A stretch of DNA of 64,000 nucleotides, from NCBI RefSeq assembly GCF_002798405.1, contig NZ_PGGV01000032.1, forward strand, positions 62,001 to 126,000. Reading direction: 5' to 3'. Below are positions 8,794-17,627 of this stretch, one piece after another (the stretch's first letter is position 1; every line of letters begins with the position of its first letter). A model generated the notes under the pieces. The model was not told the origin of the DNA. It saw only the letters and a list, made by a program, of their open reading frames with translations, and did not search any database. Source of the stretch: Glycomyces xiaoerkulensis. Lineage in GTDB: Bacteria; Actinomycetota; Actinomycetes; Mycobacteriales; Micromonosporaceae. A program made the translations under genes and the position numbers.

Positions 8794-10287
8794 CTAGTGT
8801 GCCACTTCGGCCGCCAATGCGGACAGTGTCGCCGAAACGACGGCGCGGGAACGCTCGGCGGTGACCACGGCGGCGCCCGCCAGGCGCCGGACCGAGGTGC
8901 CGTCCATCCACAGCACGGTGACGACCGCGGTCTTGACCGGGCCGGTAGTCACGATCGAGGCGTGCTCCACTTCGACCCGTGTCTCGGTCGCTCCGAAGTA
9001 GGGTCGCAGCGCCTCCACAGTGGCCGCGGCGGCGGCGTGCTGCACGTGCCAGTCGATCGGCGGGACGGTCACCGCGCCGGCCGACTCGTGGCCGCCGATC
9101 GCGAGGGTGACGCCGACCTCGGCGTCGAGCCCGGACGAGTCGATCTCGACCCTCTGCAGCTCGACGGCGCCGACGACGGGGAGTTCGGCCTCGGCGGGCT
9201 CGGCGGGTTCGAGTTCGGCCCGGGGCTGCTCGCCGTCCTCGTCGGTCGTCTGCGGCCCGGGATCGGTGGCGCGGTGCTCGGCGACGACCGCCGAGACCGC
9301 GGCGTGGACGGCGTCGGGGTCGACCCCGTCCTCCAGTTCCAGGCGGAGGCTGGAGCCGCCGTCGCGGGCGGTCACGTGGTAGGCGTCGCGCACCCCGGGG
9401 ACCTGGCGGACGGCCGCCAGGAGCGGCTCGTCGCCTCCGGCGGGCTCTTCGTCGGGCGAGACCGGCGGAGTGGGCTCGGCGACCGGCTGGCGCGGCGCCG
9501 GCGGAGTGCGCGGCGGAGCCTGCTCGGTCACCGGCGGCGACGGCAGGGGCGGGGTGCTGGGGGTCGGGGTCGGGTCGGGAGACGGCGTGCGGCTCGGCGT
9601 CTCCTGGCGGAAGCCCTCGGCAACCTGCTGCGGGCCGGTGTGCGGGCCCGGTTCGGCTTCGGACGGGGGCTGCGCCGGGGTGGCCGGAGGGGCCTGGTGC
9701 GAGCCGTCGGGAGCGCCCGGGGCGGGCGGGCTCGGCGTGCCGTGCTGCCGCTGGTTCGTCCCCTGCGGCGGTGCGCTCGGCGGTTCGCTCGGTGCGTCGC
9801 CCCGGTTCGGCGGCGTGCCGACCGCGTTGTCGGCACCCTGCGGCGGCGCGCTGGGCGGGTGGTTCGCACCCTGCGGCGGCGCGCTGGGCCCCTGGTTCGC
9901 ACCTGGCGGCGCGAACTGTGAATCCTGCTGCGTACGGAGCTGATCCTGCCGACGGTGGGGAGCCTGCGGGATGGGGTCGAACTGCTCCCCCGGGGCGGGC
10001 CGCCTGGTGGCCGGCACCGTCGGGCCGGTCTCGGCGATCTCGACCGGTACGTTCGGCACCTGTCCGGTCGGCTCCTCGCTGTATCGGTGGCGGCGGCCCC
10101 GATCGGGGTCGAACCGGTACTGCTCAGGGGCCTGCCCGTACCCCTGCTGCGCCTGCCCGACTCTGCCGGGCTCCTCGGCCTCGGCGGGTTCCTCCGCCGG
10201 ACCCCACGAGCGGCCCAGACGGCGGCGCGCCGGCTTCTCGTCCCCCGCCGGACGTTGCGGCTCTTCCGGTCGGTTCTGGTCATACAC
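8794..10287 (-). CDS. Proline/glutamine-rich protein with conserved C-terminal domain
   Basis: 497 residues, GTG start at 10287 with AAGGAG about 10 bp upstream. Residues ~1-285 are low-complexity, rich in P, Q, G, E and R, and include imperfect repeats of the type 'SAPPQGANHPP' / 'SAPPQGTNQRQ' around residues 125-180. Residues ~290-345 and ~380-497 form two compact alpha/beta segments ('VPGVRDAYHVTARDGGSSLRLELEDG' is split by a charged linker from the last segment). There is no signal peptide or membrane helix, so it is probably cytoplasmic with a disordered N-terminus. I do not recognise the family. It is the first gene of the operon with the hydrolase and DUF3152 genes and is divergent from tetR. 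Confidence 0.75.
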   Translation of the reverse strand: MYDQNRPEEPQRPAGDEKPARRRLGRSWGPAEEPAEAEEPGRVGQAQQGYGQAPEQYRFDPDRGRRHRYSEEPTGQVPNVPVEIAETGPTVPATRRPAPGEQFDPIPQAPHRRQDQLRTQQDSQFAPPGANQGPSAPPQGANHPPSAPPQGADNAVGTPPNRGDAPSEPPSAPPQGTNQRQHGTPSPPAPGAPDGSHQAPPATPAQPPSEAEPGPHTGPQQVAEGFRQETPSRTPSPDPTPTPSTPPLPSPPVTEQAPPRTPPAPRQPVAEPTPPVSPDEEPAGGDEPLLAAVRQVPGVRDAYHVTARDGGSSLRLELEDGVDPDAVHAAVSAVVAEHRATDPGPQTTDEDGEQPRAELEPAEPAEAELPVVGAVELQRVEIDSSGLDAEVGVTLAIGGHESAGAVTVPPIDWHVQHAAAAATVEALRPYFGATETRVEVEHASIVTTGPVKTAVVTVLWMDGTSVRRLAGAAVVTAERSRAVVSATLSALAAEVAH

Positions 10288-10318
10288 GGCTTAGCAACTC
10301 CTTCGTCTTCCCGACCTG

Positions 10319-10328
10319 AAGGTACCTT
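10319..10328. promoter_or_regulatory. Palindrome AAGGTACCTT in the divergent tetR promoter region
   Basis: A perfect 10-bp palindrome in the 179-bp region between the Pro-rich gene and tetR. It is a candidate TetR operator, but short palindromes arise by chance and nothing else supports it. Confidence 0.25.
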
Positions 10329-10466
10329 GGGGACACGAGCGCCGTGAAGCCGCGCTTGGCGGCCCCGTACGCTGGGAAGCTGATTTCAGGTTTCTCTAAA
10401 CTACGTTCGGGCCGCAAGGGAAGGCCGCTGACGGATGCGCGACACGACGCGAAGAGAGGTGCCACG

Positions 10467-11099
10467 GTGAACAGCGCCGGAGAAGGCAGAGTCCGACTGC
10501 CCAGGAGCGAACGCCGGGCGCAGTTGCTGCAGGCGGCCCAGGAAGTGTTCGTCTCCCGCGGCTACCACGCGACCTCCATGGACGACATCGCCGACCGCGC
10601 GGGCGTGTCCAAGCCCGTGCTCTACCAGCACTTCACTTCGAAACTGGATCTGTACCTGGCGTTGCTCGACGGGCGCGCGACCGAGCTGGTCGCCCGCATC
10701 CGGGAGGCGATGGACCGCTCCGAGGACAACAAGGAGCGGGTCAACCAGGCCATGCGCGCCTACTTCGACTTCGTCGACGCCCAGGGGGAGGCGTTCCGGC
10801 TGGTGTTCGAATCCGACCAGCGCAACGATCCGGCCGTGGCCGAGCGGGTCCTGCGCATGGAGGCCGAGTGCGTGGCGGCGCTGTCCGACACGATCATGGC
10901 CGACACCCAGGTCGACAAGGACCGTGCCGAAATGCTGGCCACGGGGCTGGTCGGGGCCGCCGAGGTGGCCGCGCGCAAGTGGATCGCCTCGGGCCGGGTG
11001 GTGCCGAAGGACGAGGCCATCCAGCTCATGGCCACGCTCGCCTGGCGGGGCATCTCCCACTTCCCGCTCGAAGGCGGAGCCGAGAGCGGGAACGAGTAG
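10467..11099 (+). CDS. TetR/AcrR family transcriptional regulator
   Basis: 210 residues. The N-terminal TetR helix-turn-helix is clear: 'RRAQLLQAAQEVFVSRGYHATSMDDIADRAGVSKPVLYQHF' spans ~13-53 with the typical recognition helix 'VSKPVLYQHF'. The helical ligand-binding part follows. GTG at 10467 is chosen because AGAGAGGTG lies just upstream; the frame stays open further upstream from 10344. It is the counterpart of the TetR gene that in mycobacteria lies between DUF3152 and DUF3107 genes. The last codons are part of a 26-bp sequence that is repeated immediately after the gene. Confidence 0.92.
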   Translation: MNSAGEGRVRLPRSERRAQLLQAAQEVFVSRGYHATSMDDIADRAGVSKPVLYQHFTSKLDLYLALLDGRATELVARIREAMDRSEDNKERVNQAMRAYFDFVDAQGEAFRLVFESDQRNDPAVAERVLRMEAECVAALSDTIMADTQVDKDRAEMLATGLVGAAEVAARKWIASGRVVPKDEAIQLMATLAWRGISHFPLEGGAESGNE

Positions 11100-11132
11100 G
11101 CACGGTCCGCTCGAAGGCGGAGCCGAGAGCGG
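11064..11132. repeat. Two identical 26-bp hairpin repeats at the tetR 3' end
   Basis: The 26 bases at 11064-11089 recur without change at 11107-11132 (period 43). Each can fold on itself: CCGCTC pairs with GAGCGG at the ends and GGC with GCC inside. The first copy codes for the TetR C-terminus; the second is noncoding. They may act as a double terminator or arose by local duplication. Confidence 0.6.
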
Positions 11133-11251
11133 AAACGACCGACCCCGCGTTGTTCGCTGCGGGCGCACCCTCGGTGACCGACCCCCGCTCCCGCCCCGAG
11201 TAACCTTGCCTCGTCCGCAGACGTCAGAGGAAATCTGTTTGAGGAGGGCCC

Positions 11252-11479
11252 GTGGAGGTCAAGATCGGTGTCCAGCACGCCCCGCGTGAACTGGTCCTGG
11301 AGAGCAAGCTGTCGTCGAAGGACGTGGCCGAGACGATCGACAAGGCCGTCAGCGAGGGCGGCATCCTGCGCCTCGAGGACGACAAGGGCCGGCAGGTGCT
11401 CGTCCCGGTCGAAAAGGTCGCCTACGTGGAGATCGCCGCCCAGTCGCCTCGCCCGGTCGGATTCACCGTCGACTCTTAG
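11252..11479 (+). CDS. DUF3107 small protein
   Basis: 75 residues, GTG start preceded by GAGGAGGG. The sequence 'VKIGVQHAPRELVLESKLS' and 'LEDDKGRQVLVPVEKVAYVEI' is the whole DUF3107 domain, a small beta-rich protein conserved across Actinobacteria with unknown function. It always tends to sit next to the TetR/DUF3152/moeZ cluster, as here and in Mycobacterium, which supports a shared role, but the role is unknown. Confidence 0.92.
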   Translation: MEVKIGVQHAPRELVLESKLSSKDVAETIDKAVSEGGILRLEDDKGRQVLVPVEKVAYVEIAAQSPRPVGFTVDS

Positions 11480-11492
11480 GCATCAGCTTTTC

Positions 11493-11523
11493 GCGCGGCC
11501 CGGGGCGGTGCCCCGGGCCGCGC
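11493..11523. terminator. Bidirectional hairpin terminator between DUF3107 and lpqB
   Basis: Perfect 14-bp arms (11493-11506 and 11510-11523) around a GGT loop, in the 46-bp gap between two convergent genes. Confidence 0.8.
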
Positions 11524-11525
11524 CG

Positions 11526-13265
11526 CTAGTCGAGGAGCGTGAACGGGGCCGTGCCGGCCGTGGGCTGGCCGTCGCCCTCGTCGCCGACCGGCTGCAGGGT
11601 TGAGGTGTGGACGCGGTACAGGCCCCCGTTGATGGCCACGTAGACCGGCTCGCCGCGGATCTGGTCGGACTCGGTCGGATCGGCCGGATTCGCCGCCACC
11701 TGCTCGATGGTCGGGAACGGCGAGGTCCCCGACTGGGCCTCGACCCGTGAATTGTCGATCGCGACCTGGAACAACTGCTCGTCACCGGGGCCGTCCCCCG
11801 CCACCCAGACGAAGTTCTCCGAGCTCCAGGCGACGTCGGTGACGTCGCCGATGCTCAGGCCGATCCGGCGGCTGGTCTCCTGGATCTGGAAGTTGCCGTC
11901 GGCGTTCTGGCTCAGCGGCACCGCCCAGGCGCGGCCGTCCTCGACGTAGAGGATCCGGCGGCCGTCGGGGGCCGGGGCGAGCGAGGAGACCTCCTCGCCG
12001 CCGAGCACCTGGATCGAACCGTCCGCGACGGTGACGGCGGTCAGGACGCCGTCGTCGATCAGCAGCACCGTCTCCTCGTCGAGCCAGTGCGGATCGCGCA
12101 GGTCGCCCTCGAGTTCGTCGACCGTCTCCATGTCGTCGCCACCGGTCCCGATCCGGAGGCGGGCCTCGTCGTCCTCGGCCACGACGGCCGCGATCCGGCC
12201 GTCCTCGGCTGGGGCCGCCTCGCGGAGCCCGGGCGCCTCGAAGCCGACCCAGTCGTGTTCGGCCGAGGCGCGGCCGACCGAGTCGTTGCGGACCAGCCAG
12301 ACGGTGTCCTCGGCGATGAAGTAGCCGGTCTGGTCCCGGATGCGGGGGATCGCGTTCCATCCGCGCCATTCGTCGAGTTCGCCGGAGGCGACCGTCTCTC
12401 CCCCGATGCGCAGCTCGAACGGCCCGGTCAGGCGGAGGCTCCAGGCGACCTGGGCGGCGATGGCCTCGATGTTCTGCTCGCTCACGTCGGCGACGTCGCC
12501 CGGGGTCAGGTCGATGACGTCGGTGCCGTCCTCCTCGCCGACCTCGCCGGTCGTGCCGATGGGGATGGCCGAGATCGAGGACTGGTTGGCCCAGTCGGAG
12601 GGGCCGAGCAGGAGCCATTCGAGGCGGAGGTTCCGCTCGGTCGCCTCGTCGAGTCGGCCGTATATCCACCGCAGGTCGGACACCACCAGGTCGTTGCGGC
12701 CGGAGGCCGGGAAGTATAGGGGCGCCTGCTCGTAGGCGTCGTCGAACTGGTCGTAGAGGAGCGTCACCTGGCTGGGCAGCTCCATGATCGTCCACTCGCC
12801 GCCCGGCTGCGAGCGTTCGAGGGCGAACTCGGCCTCGTAGTCGCGGGGCGCGGAGTACATGCTGACGCGGCCGTCGGGCTGGTAGGAGCCGGCGACCGAG
12901 CCGGTGACGGTGACGGTGGCGGTGTTGATGTCGCCGCTCTCGTCGGTGTCGTATTCGACGCCCTCGAGCAGGTCGATCCCGGCCGAGGAGCCGGAGAACT
13001 CCTTGCGGGTCTCGGTGAACTCGTTGAGGCGCTCGTCGAGGGCGGCGGTGTCCGGGTCGCCGGAGGCGGCCCGGAGGAAGTGCTCGACGGTGGTGCGGGC
13101 GTTGTCGGTGGGCCGGAACTGCTCGACCTCGACCGAGGAGGGCGCCTCGAAGTCGGTGGGGGCCTCCTGGACCACCTCCGGCCCGGAGCCGTCCGGGATG
13201 CCGCAGGAGGCGAGCAGGGGCGCGGCCAGCCAGACGGCGGACGCGGCGGCGAGTCTAGTTCGCAT
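11526..13265 (-). CDS. lpqB: Lipoprotein LpqB, MtrAB accessory protein
   Basis: 579 residues. A lipoprotein signal peptide ends in the lipobox 'LLASC' (Cys at about residue 21). The N-terminal half (~25-300) is the GerMN/sporulation-type domain of LpqB; the C-terminal half (~310-579) is a beta-propeller-like region with repeated 'D-x-R-x-L' strands. LpqB is outside the membrane and, in mycobacteria, modulates MtrB sensing and cell-wall growth. ATG at 13265 lies inside the mtrB 3' end (11-bp overlap), so the two are co-translated. It is the last gene of mtrA-mtrB-lpqB and ends at a strong terminator. Confidence 0.93.
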   Translation of the reverse strand: MRTRLAAASAVWLAAPLLASCGIPDGSGPEVVQEAPTDFEAPSSVEVEQFRPTDNARTTVEHFLRAASGDPDTAALDERLNEFTETRKEFSGSSAGIDLLEGVEYDTDESGDINTATVTVTGSVAGSYQPDGRVSMYSAPRDYEAEFALERSQPGGEWTIMELPSQVTLLYDQFDDAYEQAPLYFPASGRNDLVVSDLRWIYGRLDEATERNLRLEWLLLGPSDWANQSSISAIPIGTTGEVGEEDGTDVIDLTPGDVADVSEQNIEAIAAQVAWSLRLTGPFELRIGGETVASGELDEWRGWNAIPRIRDQTGYFIAEDTVWLVRNDSVGRASAEHDWVGFEAPGLREAAPAEDGRIAAVVAEDDEARLRIGTGGDDMETVDELEGDLRDPHWLDEETVLLIDDGVLTAVTVADGSIQVLGGEEVSSLAPAPDGRRILYVEDGRAWAVPLSQNADGNFQIQETSRRIGLSIGDVTDVAWSSENFVWVAGDGPGDEQLFQVAIDNSRVEAQSGTSPFPTIEQVAANPADPTESDQIRGEPVYVAINGGLYRVHTSTLQPVGDEGDGQPTAGTAPFTLLD

Positions 13266-14850
13266 CTGGGGCCTCCCGGTCGAGTTGCAGCGGGATCGGG
13301 GAGGAGACCACCCGGTTGCCCGACTGGAGCGGCAGGGTGAGCACGAACAGGGTGCCGCGGCCGGGCGCTCCGGTGGCCTCGAGCCTGCCGGAGTGGAGCT
13401 TGGCGTCCTCCAGGCTGATGGCCAGGCCGAGTCCGGTGCCGCCGGTCTTGCGGGCGCGCGACGGGTCGGCCCGCCAGAAGCGGTCGAAGACCCGGTCGGC
13501 GTGGCCGGGCTTGAGCCCGACACCGTGGTCGCGCACGCCGATCGCGACCGCCGTCTCCGACTCGGCGACGGTGACCTCGACGGGCTTGCCCTCGGCGTGC
13601 TCGATCGCGTTCGAGACGAGGTTCCGCAGGACGCGCTGGACGCGCCGCGAATCGACCTCGGCGACCACCCGGCGGGCGGGCCTGGCCACCTCCACGGTGA
13701 CGCCGCATTCCTCGGCCAGGCCGTCGAACGTCCGCACGACGTCCTCGACCAGCGGATTCACATCGACGGCGTCGACCTCGAGCGAGGCGAACCCGGAGTC
13801 GAACCTGGAGATCTCCAGCAGCTCGGTCAGCAGCTCCTCGAAGCGGTCGATCTCGTTCTGCAGCAGCTCGGTGGACCGCTTCGTGACCTCGTCGAAGTCG
13901 TCGCGGAGATCGTAGAGCAGGTCGGCGGCCATCCGGATCGTCGCCAGCGGCGTGCGCAGCTCGTGCGAGACGTCCGAGGTGAACCGGCGCTGCATCATCG
14001 ACATCTCCTCCAGGCGCCGGATCTGGCTCTGGAGGTTCTCGGCCATGAGGTTGAACGAGCCGGCCAGTCTGGCGAGGTCGTCGGAGCCGCGGACCTCCAT
14101 GCGCTCGTGCAGGAGCCCGGCGGCGAGCCGCTGCGAGGTGCGCGCGGCCTCCCGCACCGGGGTCACCACCAGGCGCGTGACCAGCGCGGCGATGACGCCG
14201 AGCAGCAGCACCAGAGCCACGCCGGCCAGCGCCAGGTTGGTGCGGAGCAGCCCGATGGCGTCCTGCTGGGACGAGAGCGGGTAGAACGCGTAGAGCTCGT
14301 AGTCGACGCTGAGGTCGATGTGAGCGCCCACGACCAGGTACGGCATGGTCTCGGCGCCCTCGAAGTCGTAGCTGCCGTACTGGCTGACGACGTTGCCGTC
14401 GCGGACGAGCTCGGCCATGTCGACCGAGGGGGCGGCGACCTCGCCGACCGGGTGGGACTTGGTGACCTGCCCGTCGGAGGTGCGCATGAGGATGACCGGG
14501 GCGAAGACCGGGTCCTCGGCGAGCTCGTTGACCACCCCCTGCATGCTGGGGGCGAGGGCGGTGTCGGCCGAGGAGGTGTAGGTCTGGAGTTCCTCGGCCG
14601 CGAATTCGACGGCGTTGGCGGTCTCGTCGACGGCGGTGTCCTGCCGGTCGCTGAGCAGCCCGGAGGTGACCGACCCGGCCACGACGAAACTGAAGGTGAG
14701 CACCAGGACGGTGGAGGCTACGAGCGTGGCGGTGACGACCCGCAGTTGGAGGGAGGCGCGGTAGGCGGAGAGGGTGGGTTCGGCCGCGCGGGCGGCGAGG
14801 TTCCGCGCTCGCCCGCCGAAGTCGCGGAGTCGGGAGAGGGTCCGGCGCAC
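13255..14850 (-). CDS. mtrB: Sensor histidine kinase MtrB
   Basis: 531 residues. A transmembrane helix at ~38-60, an extracellular sensor region of ~145 residues, a second helix at ~205-227, HAMP (~228-280), dimerisation/phosphorylation domain with 'SDVSHELRTPL' (His296), and an HATPase domain with N box 'RNLVSNAIEHA', 'DHGVGL', 'FDRFWRAD' and 'GGTGLGLAI'. It phosphorylates MtrA in control of cell division and wall hydrolases in Actinobacteria. The GTG start at 14850 shares one base with the mtrA stop (TAGTG), a sign of translational coupling. Confidence 0.96.
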   Translation of the reverse strand: MRRTLSRLRDFGGRARNLAARAAEPTLSAYRASLQLRVVTATLVASTVLVLTFSFVVAGSVTSGLLSDRQDTAVDETANAVEFAAEELQTYTSSADTALAPSMQGVVNELAEDPVFAPVILMRTSDGQVTKSHPVGEVAAPSVDMAELVRDGNVVSQYGSYDFEGAETMPYLVVGAHIDLSVDYELYAFYPLSSQQDAIGLLRTNLALAGVALVLLLGVIAALVTRLVVTPVREAARTSQRLAAGLLHERMEVRGSDDLARLAGSFNLMAENLQSQIRRLEEMSMMQRRFTSDVSHELRTPLATIRMAADLLYDLRDDFDEVTKRSTELLQNEIDRFEELLTELLEISRFDSGFASLEVDAVDVNPLVEDVVRTFDGLAEECGVTVEVARPARRVVAEVDSRRVQRVLRNLVSNAIEHAEGKPVEVTVAESETAVAIGVRDHGVGLKPGHADRVFDRFWRADPSRARKTGGTGLGLAISLEDAKLHSGRLEATGAPGRGTLFVLTLPLQSGNRVVSSPIPLQLDREAPDAN

Positions 14851-15545
14851 TAGCCCAATCCGGCTTTGTAGCCGACCCCGCGGACGGTCTGGATGAGCTG
14901 CGGACGCTCGGGGTCGGGTTCGATCTTGGCGCGCAGGCGCTGCACGTGGACGTTGACCAGGCGGGTGTCGGCCGAGTGCCGGTACCCCCAGACCTGCTCC
15001 AGGAGCACCTGCCTGGTGAAGACCTGGCGGGGCTTGCGGGCAAGGGCCACCAGCAGGTCGAATTCGAGCGGGGTCAGTTTCACCTCGGCGCCGTTGAGGG
15101 TCACCTGGTGGGCGGGGACGTCGATCTGGACTTGGAGGCCGGGTTTGCCGATCTCCAGGCGTTCGGGCGTGACGTCGTCGCCGCGGCGCAGGCGGGCGCG
15201 GATGCGGGCGACCAGTTCCTTGGGTTTGAACGGCTTGACGATGTAGTCGTCGGCGCCTGACTCGAGGCCGAGAACGACGTCGACGGTGTCGGATTTGGCG
15301 GTGAGCATCACGATGGGGACGCCTGATTCGCCGCGGATCGCCTTGGCGACGTCGATGCCGCTCATGCCGGGCAGCATGAGGTCGAGCAGGACGATGTCGG
15401 GGCGGTGTTCCTTGAACGCGGCGAGGGCCTTCTCGCCGTCGGTGACGAATGTGGGGGTGAAACCTTCGGTCCGGAGGATGATGCCGAGCATCTCCGCCAG
15501 GGCCGGGTCGTCGTCAACGACGAGTACGCGTGCTCTCATGGACAC
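14850..15545 (-). CDS. mtrA: Response regulator MtrA (OmpR family)
   Basis: 231 residues. Receiver domain (~5-115) with acid pocket 'DDD' (12-14), phospho-acceptor Asp55 in 'LLDLMLPG', and 'KPF' lysine; winged-helix DNA-binding domain (~130-228) with 'LTPLEFDLLVALARKP' and 'VNVHVQRLRAKIEPDP'. It is very close to mycobacterial MtrA, an essential regulator of cell-cycle and cell-wall genes. I chose GTG at 15545 because GAGGTGG lies 7 bp upstream; ATG two codons later is possible. Only 25 bp separate this start from the hairpin at 15571-15600, so its promoter must sit in or before the ndh end, or transcription must read through. Confidence 0.97.
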   Translation of the reverse strand: MSMRARVLVVDDDPALAEMLGIILRTEGFTPTFVTDGEKALAAFKEHRPDIVLLDLMLPGMSGIDVAKAIRGESGVPIVMLTAKSDTVDVVLGLESGADDYIVKPFKPKELVARIRARLRRGDDVTPERLEIGKPGLQVQIDVPAHQVTLNGAEVKLTPLEFDLLVALARKPRQVFTRQVLLEQVWGYRHSADTRLVNVHVQRLRAKIEPDPERPQLIQTVRGVGYKAGLG

Positions 15546-15570
15546 CAGTTTTCCACCTCACAAAAGCCGA

Positions 15571-15600
15571 GAGCACCACGGGTGGTCACCCGTGGTGCTC
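15571..15600 (-). terminator. Perfect hairpin between ndh and mtrA
   Basis: Perfect 14-bp arms GAGCACCACGGGTG / CACCCGTGGTGCTC with a 2-nt centre, 12 bp after the ndh stop codon; TCGGCTTTTG follows on the minus strand. It looks like the ndh terminator but lies only 25 bp before mtrA, so it could equally be an attenuator or operator for mtrA. Confidence 0.6.
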
Positions 15601-15612
15601 CAACTGTATCGG

Positions 15613-16989
15613 CTAATCGGTCGTGGGTTTGGCCCTGACCGGGTCGGCGCCTGCGGCGATGGCCTCGAACGGCTCGCGTCCGAGGCCGATCTCGCCGAGC
15701 TGGACCATCTCGCGTTTGGTGAAGAATCCGACGATCCAGTCGGCCAGGATGCGGCCCTTGCGGCCGACGCCGGGCACCCGCGACAGGTGGTAGCCGCGGT
15801 GCATGAGCCAGGCGAGCATGCCCTTGGCCTTGAATCCGTAGGTGTTGGCGACGCCCTTGTAGAGGCCGAGGCCGGCCACCGAGCCGATGTATTTGTGGTG
15901 GTACGGCTTGAGGGCCGCGCCGACGTGGGCGGCGTGGACGTTGTCGGCCAACCGCGTGGCCTGGCGGACGGCGTGCTGGGCGCTGGGCGTGCAGTAGGGC
16001 AGCGGGAAGTCGGTGGTGTCCGGCACCTGGGCGGAGTCGCCGGCGCCCCAGGCGCCTTCGACGACCTCGCCGGTCTGGTCGGTGGCGGCCTCGACGCCGG
16101 TGGCGACCTGGAGGCGGGTGTTGACCTCGAGGTGGCCCTTGGGGCCGATGGGCAGGTCGGACTTCTTGAGCAGCGGGTTGGGCATGACGCCCGCGGTCCA
16201 GATGATGGTGTCGGAGTCGAACTCCTCGCCGTCGGTGAGGACGACGTGGCCGCCTTCGCAGGACTTCAGGGTGGTGCCGAGGCGGATGTCGATGCCGCGC
16301 TTGGTGAGCTGGCGGGCGGCGTAGGCGCCCATCTGGGGGCCGACCTCGGGCAGGATCTTGTCGGCGTATTCGACGAGGTACCACTTGATCTCGTCGGGGT
16401 CGATCTCCGGGTAGTTGTCGACGATCGAGGCGGTGAGGTCCTCGAGTTCGCCGAGGGTCTCGGCGCCGGCGAAGCCGCCGCCGACGGTCACGAAGGTGAG
16501 GGCCTTGCGGCGGAGGTCGGGGTCCTCGGTGGCGGCGGCGACGTCGAAGCGCTGGAGGACGTGGTTGCGCAGCCAGATCGCCTCGCCCATGGTCTTGATG
16601 CCGATGGCGGTGTCGGCGAGGCCGGGGATGGGCAGGGGGCGGGAGACCGAGCCGGGGGCGAGGACGACCTGGTCGTATTCGACCTCGCGGGTGGGTCCCG
16701 CGAGCGGCTGGACGACCAGGCGCCGCTCGGCGTGGTGGATCTCGGTGACGCCGCCGGTGAGGATCGTGCAGTGCTTGAGCGCCTGGCGCAGGGGCACGAC
16801 GCCGTGGCGGGGCGAGATGTTCCCGGCAGCCGCTTCGGGCAGGAACGGCTGGTAGGTCATGTGCTGGTTGGGGTCGATGACCATCAGTTCGACGTGGCCG
16901 CGCTTGATGTCGCTTCGCAGCTTCTTGCTCAAGCGTTCGGCGACGTAAAAACCGACGTGACCGGCACCTATCACGACAATACGTTTCAC
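15613..16989 (-). CDS. ndh: Type II NADH dehydrogenase (NDH-2), FAD-dependent oxidoreductase
   Basis: 458 residues. FAD-binding Rossmann loop 'VVIGAGHVGF' at the N-terminus, 'HMTYQPFLPEAAAGNISP' characteristic of NDH-2, NADH-binding loop 'VTVGGGFAGAETLGEL', and 'WAGDSAQVPD'-type C-terminal FAD motif ('GAGDSAQVPD'). It passes electrons from NADH to menaquinone at the membrane without pumping protons. The C-terminal ~100 residues carry the membrane-binding amphipathic part. It follows the MoxR/DUF58 operon by 20 bp on the same strand and may be its last gene. Confidence 0.93.
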   Translation of the reverse strand: MKRIVVIGAGHVGFYVAERLSKKLRSDIKRGHVELMVIDPNQHMTYQPFLPEAAAGNISPRHGVVPLRQALKHCTILTGGVTEIHHAERRLVVQPLAGPTREVEYDQVVLAPGSVSRPLPIPGLADTAIGIKTMGEAIWLRNHVLQRFDVAAATEDPDLRRKALTFVTVGGGFAGAETLGELEDLTASIVDNYPEIDPDEIKWYLVEYADKILPEVGPQMGAYAARQLTKRGIDIRLGTTLKSCEGGHVVLTDGEEFDSDTIIWTAGVMPNPLLKKSDLPIGPKGHLEVNTRLQVATGVEAATDQTGEVVEGAWGAGDSAQVPDTTDFPLPYCTPSAQHAVRQATRLADNVHAAHVGAALKPYHHKYIGSVAGLGLYKGVANTYGFKAKGMLAWLMHRGYHLSRVPGVGRKGRILADWIVGFFTKREMVQLGEIGLGREPFEAIAAGADPVRAKPTTD

Positions 16990-17009
16990 GTGTTCAAGTC
17001 TGACCGGCT

Positions 17010-17627
17010 CTAGCTGGGGTTGTGTAGCGAACGCGCGAGGACGTAGATCACTGTGAGGGCGGCCATGATGCCGACGCCGACGGCCACGGCCGCGGGGATG
17101 GCGGCGAAATAGGAGGTGAACAGCGCGAAGGCGACGGTCAGCGAAACCGTGGCAATGGTGACGATCCCCAGGTGCCGGGCCCAGGTGAGGATGATCTCAG
17201 CATCCACGTCGGTAGTGGTGCGGAAACGCTGTGCGATCGCGGCGGTCGCGTGTCCGGCGTAGAGCAGGAGCGCGACCGAGGCGGCGAGCCAGAGACCGGC
17301 GGTGTGGGCCGGGTCCACGGCGCTGGCGATGATCCAGGCGGCGATGACGAACCCGGTGGTCGCCAGCGGGGCGACGCCGCCGGGGGCGAGCGCGGCGAAC
17401 AGGGCGGCGGCGGCCGCGACACCGGCGAAGGCGGCGGAGGTGGCCCAGCTCGGCGGTACGGCGAGTTCGGCGGCGGCGAAGTAGGCCAGGCCGACGGTGA
17501 GGCGCAGCAGCACCGCGGCCGGGGCGATCCGCCGCAGCCAGGTGCCGAGGCGTCGCCGTCCGTTGCGGGCGCGGAGCAGGGCGCCTTCGCGGAGGGCCTG
17601 GAGCAGGCCGCGTTCGATGTCGGTCAC
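17010..17627 (-). CDS. Hypothetical multi-pass membrane protein in the MoxR/DUF58 operon
   Basis: 205 residues. An N-terminal amphipathic segment with many arginines (~1-32) is followed by about six hydrophobic helices, the last just before the C-terminus. I see no catalytic motif and do not recognise the family. GTG at 17627 overlaps the DUF58 stop in a GTGA box, so it is translated with the MoxR/DUF58 genes and is probably part of the same membrane or envelope function. Confidence 0.8.
   Translation of the reverse strand: MTDIERGLLQALREGALLRARNGRRRLGTWLRRIAPAAVLLRLTVGLAYFAAAELAVPPSWATSAAFAGVAAAAALFAALAPGGVAPLATTGFVIAAWIIASAVDPAHTAGLWLAASVALLLYAGHATAAIAQRFRTTTDVDAEIILTWARHLGIVTIATVSLTVAFALFTSYFAAIPAAVAVGVGIMAALTVIYVLARSLHNPS

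Noticed and set aside
9528-10283. Arg-rich 251-codon frame within the Pro-rich gene
   Set aside because: Out-of-frame translation of Pro-rich codons gives Arg/Ala-rich sequence; no independent support.
12764-15043. A 759-codon minus-strand frame in the mtrAB-lpqB region
   Set aside because: Same strand but wrong frame relative to MtrB and LpqB; Arg/Pro-rich composition.
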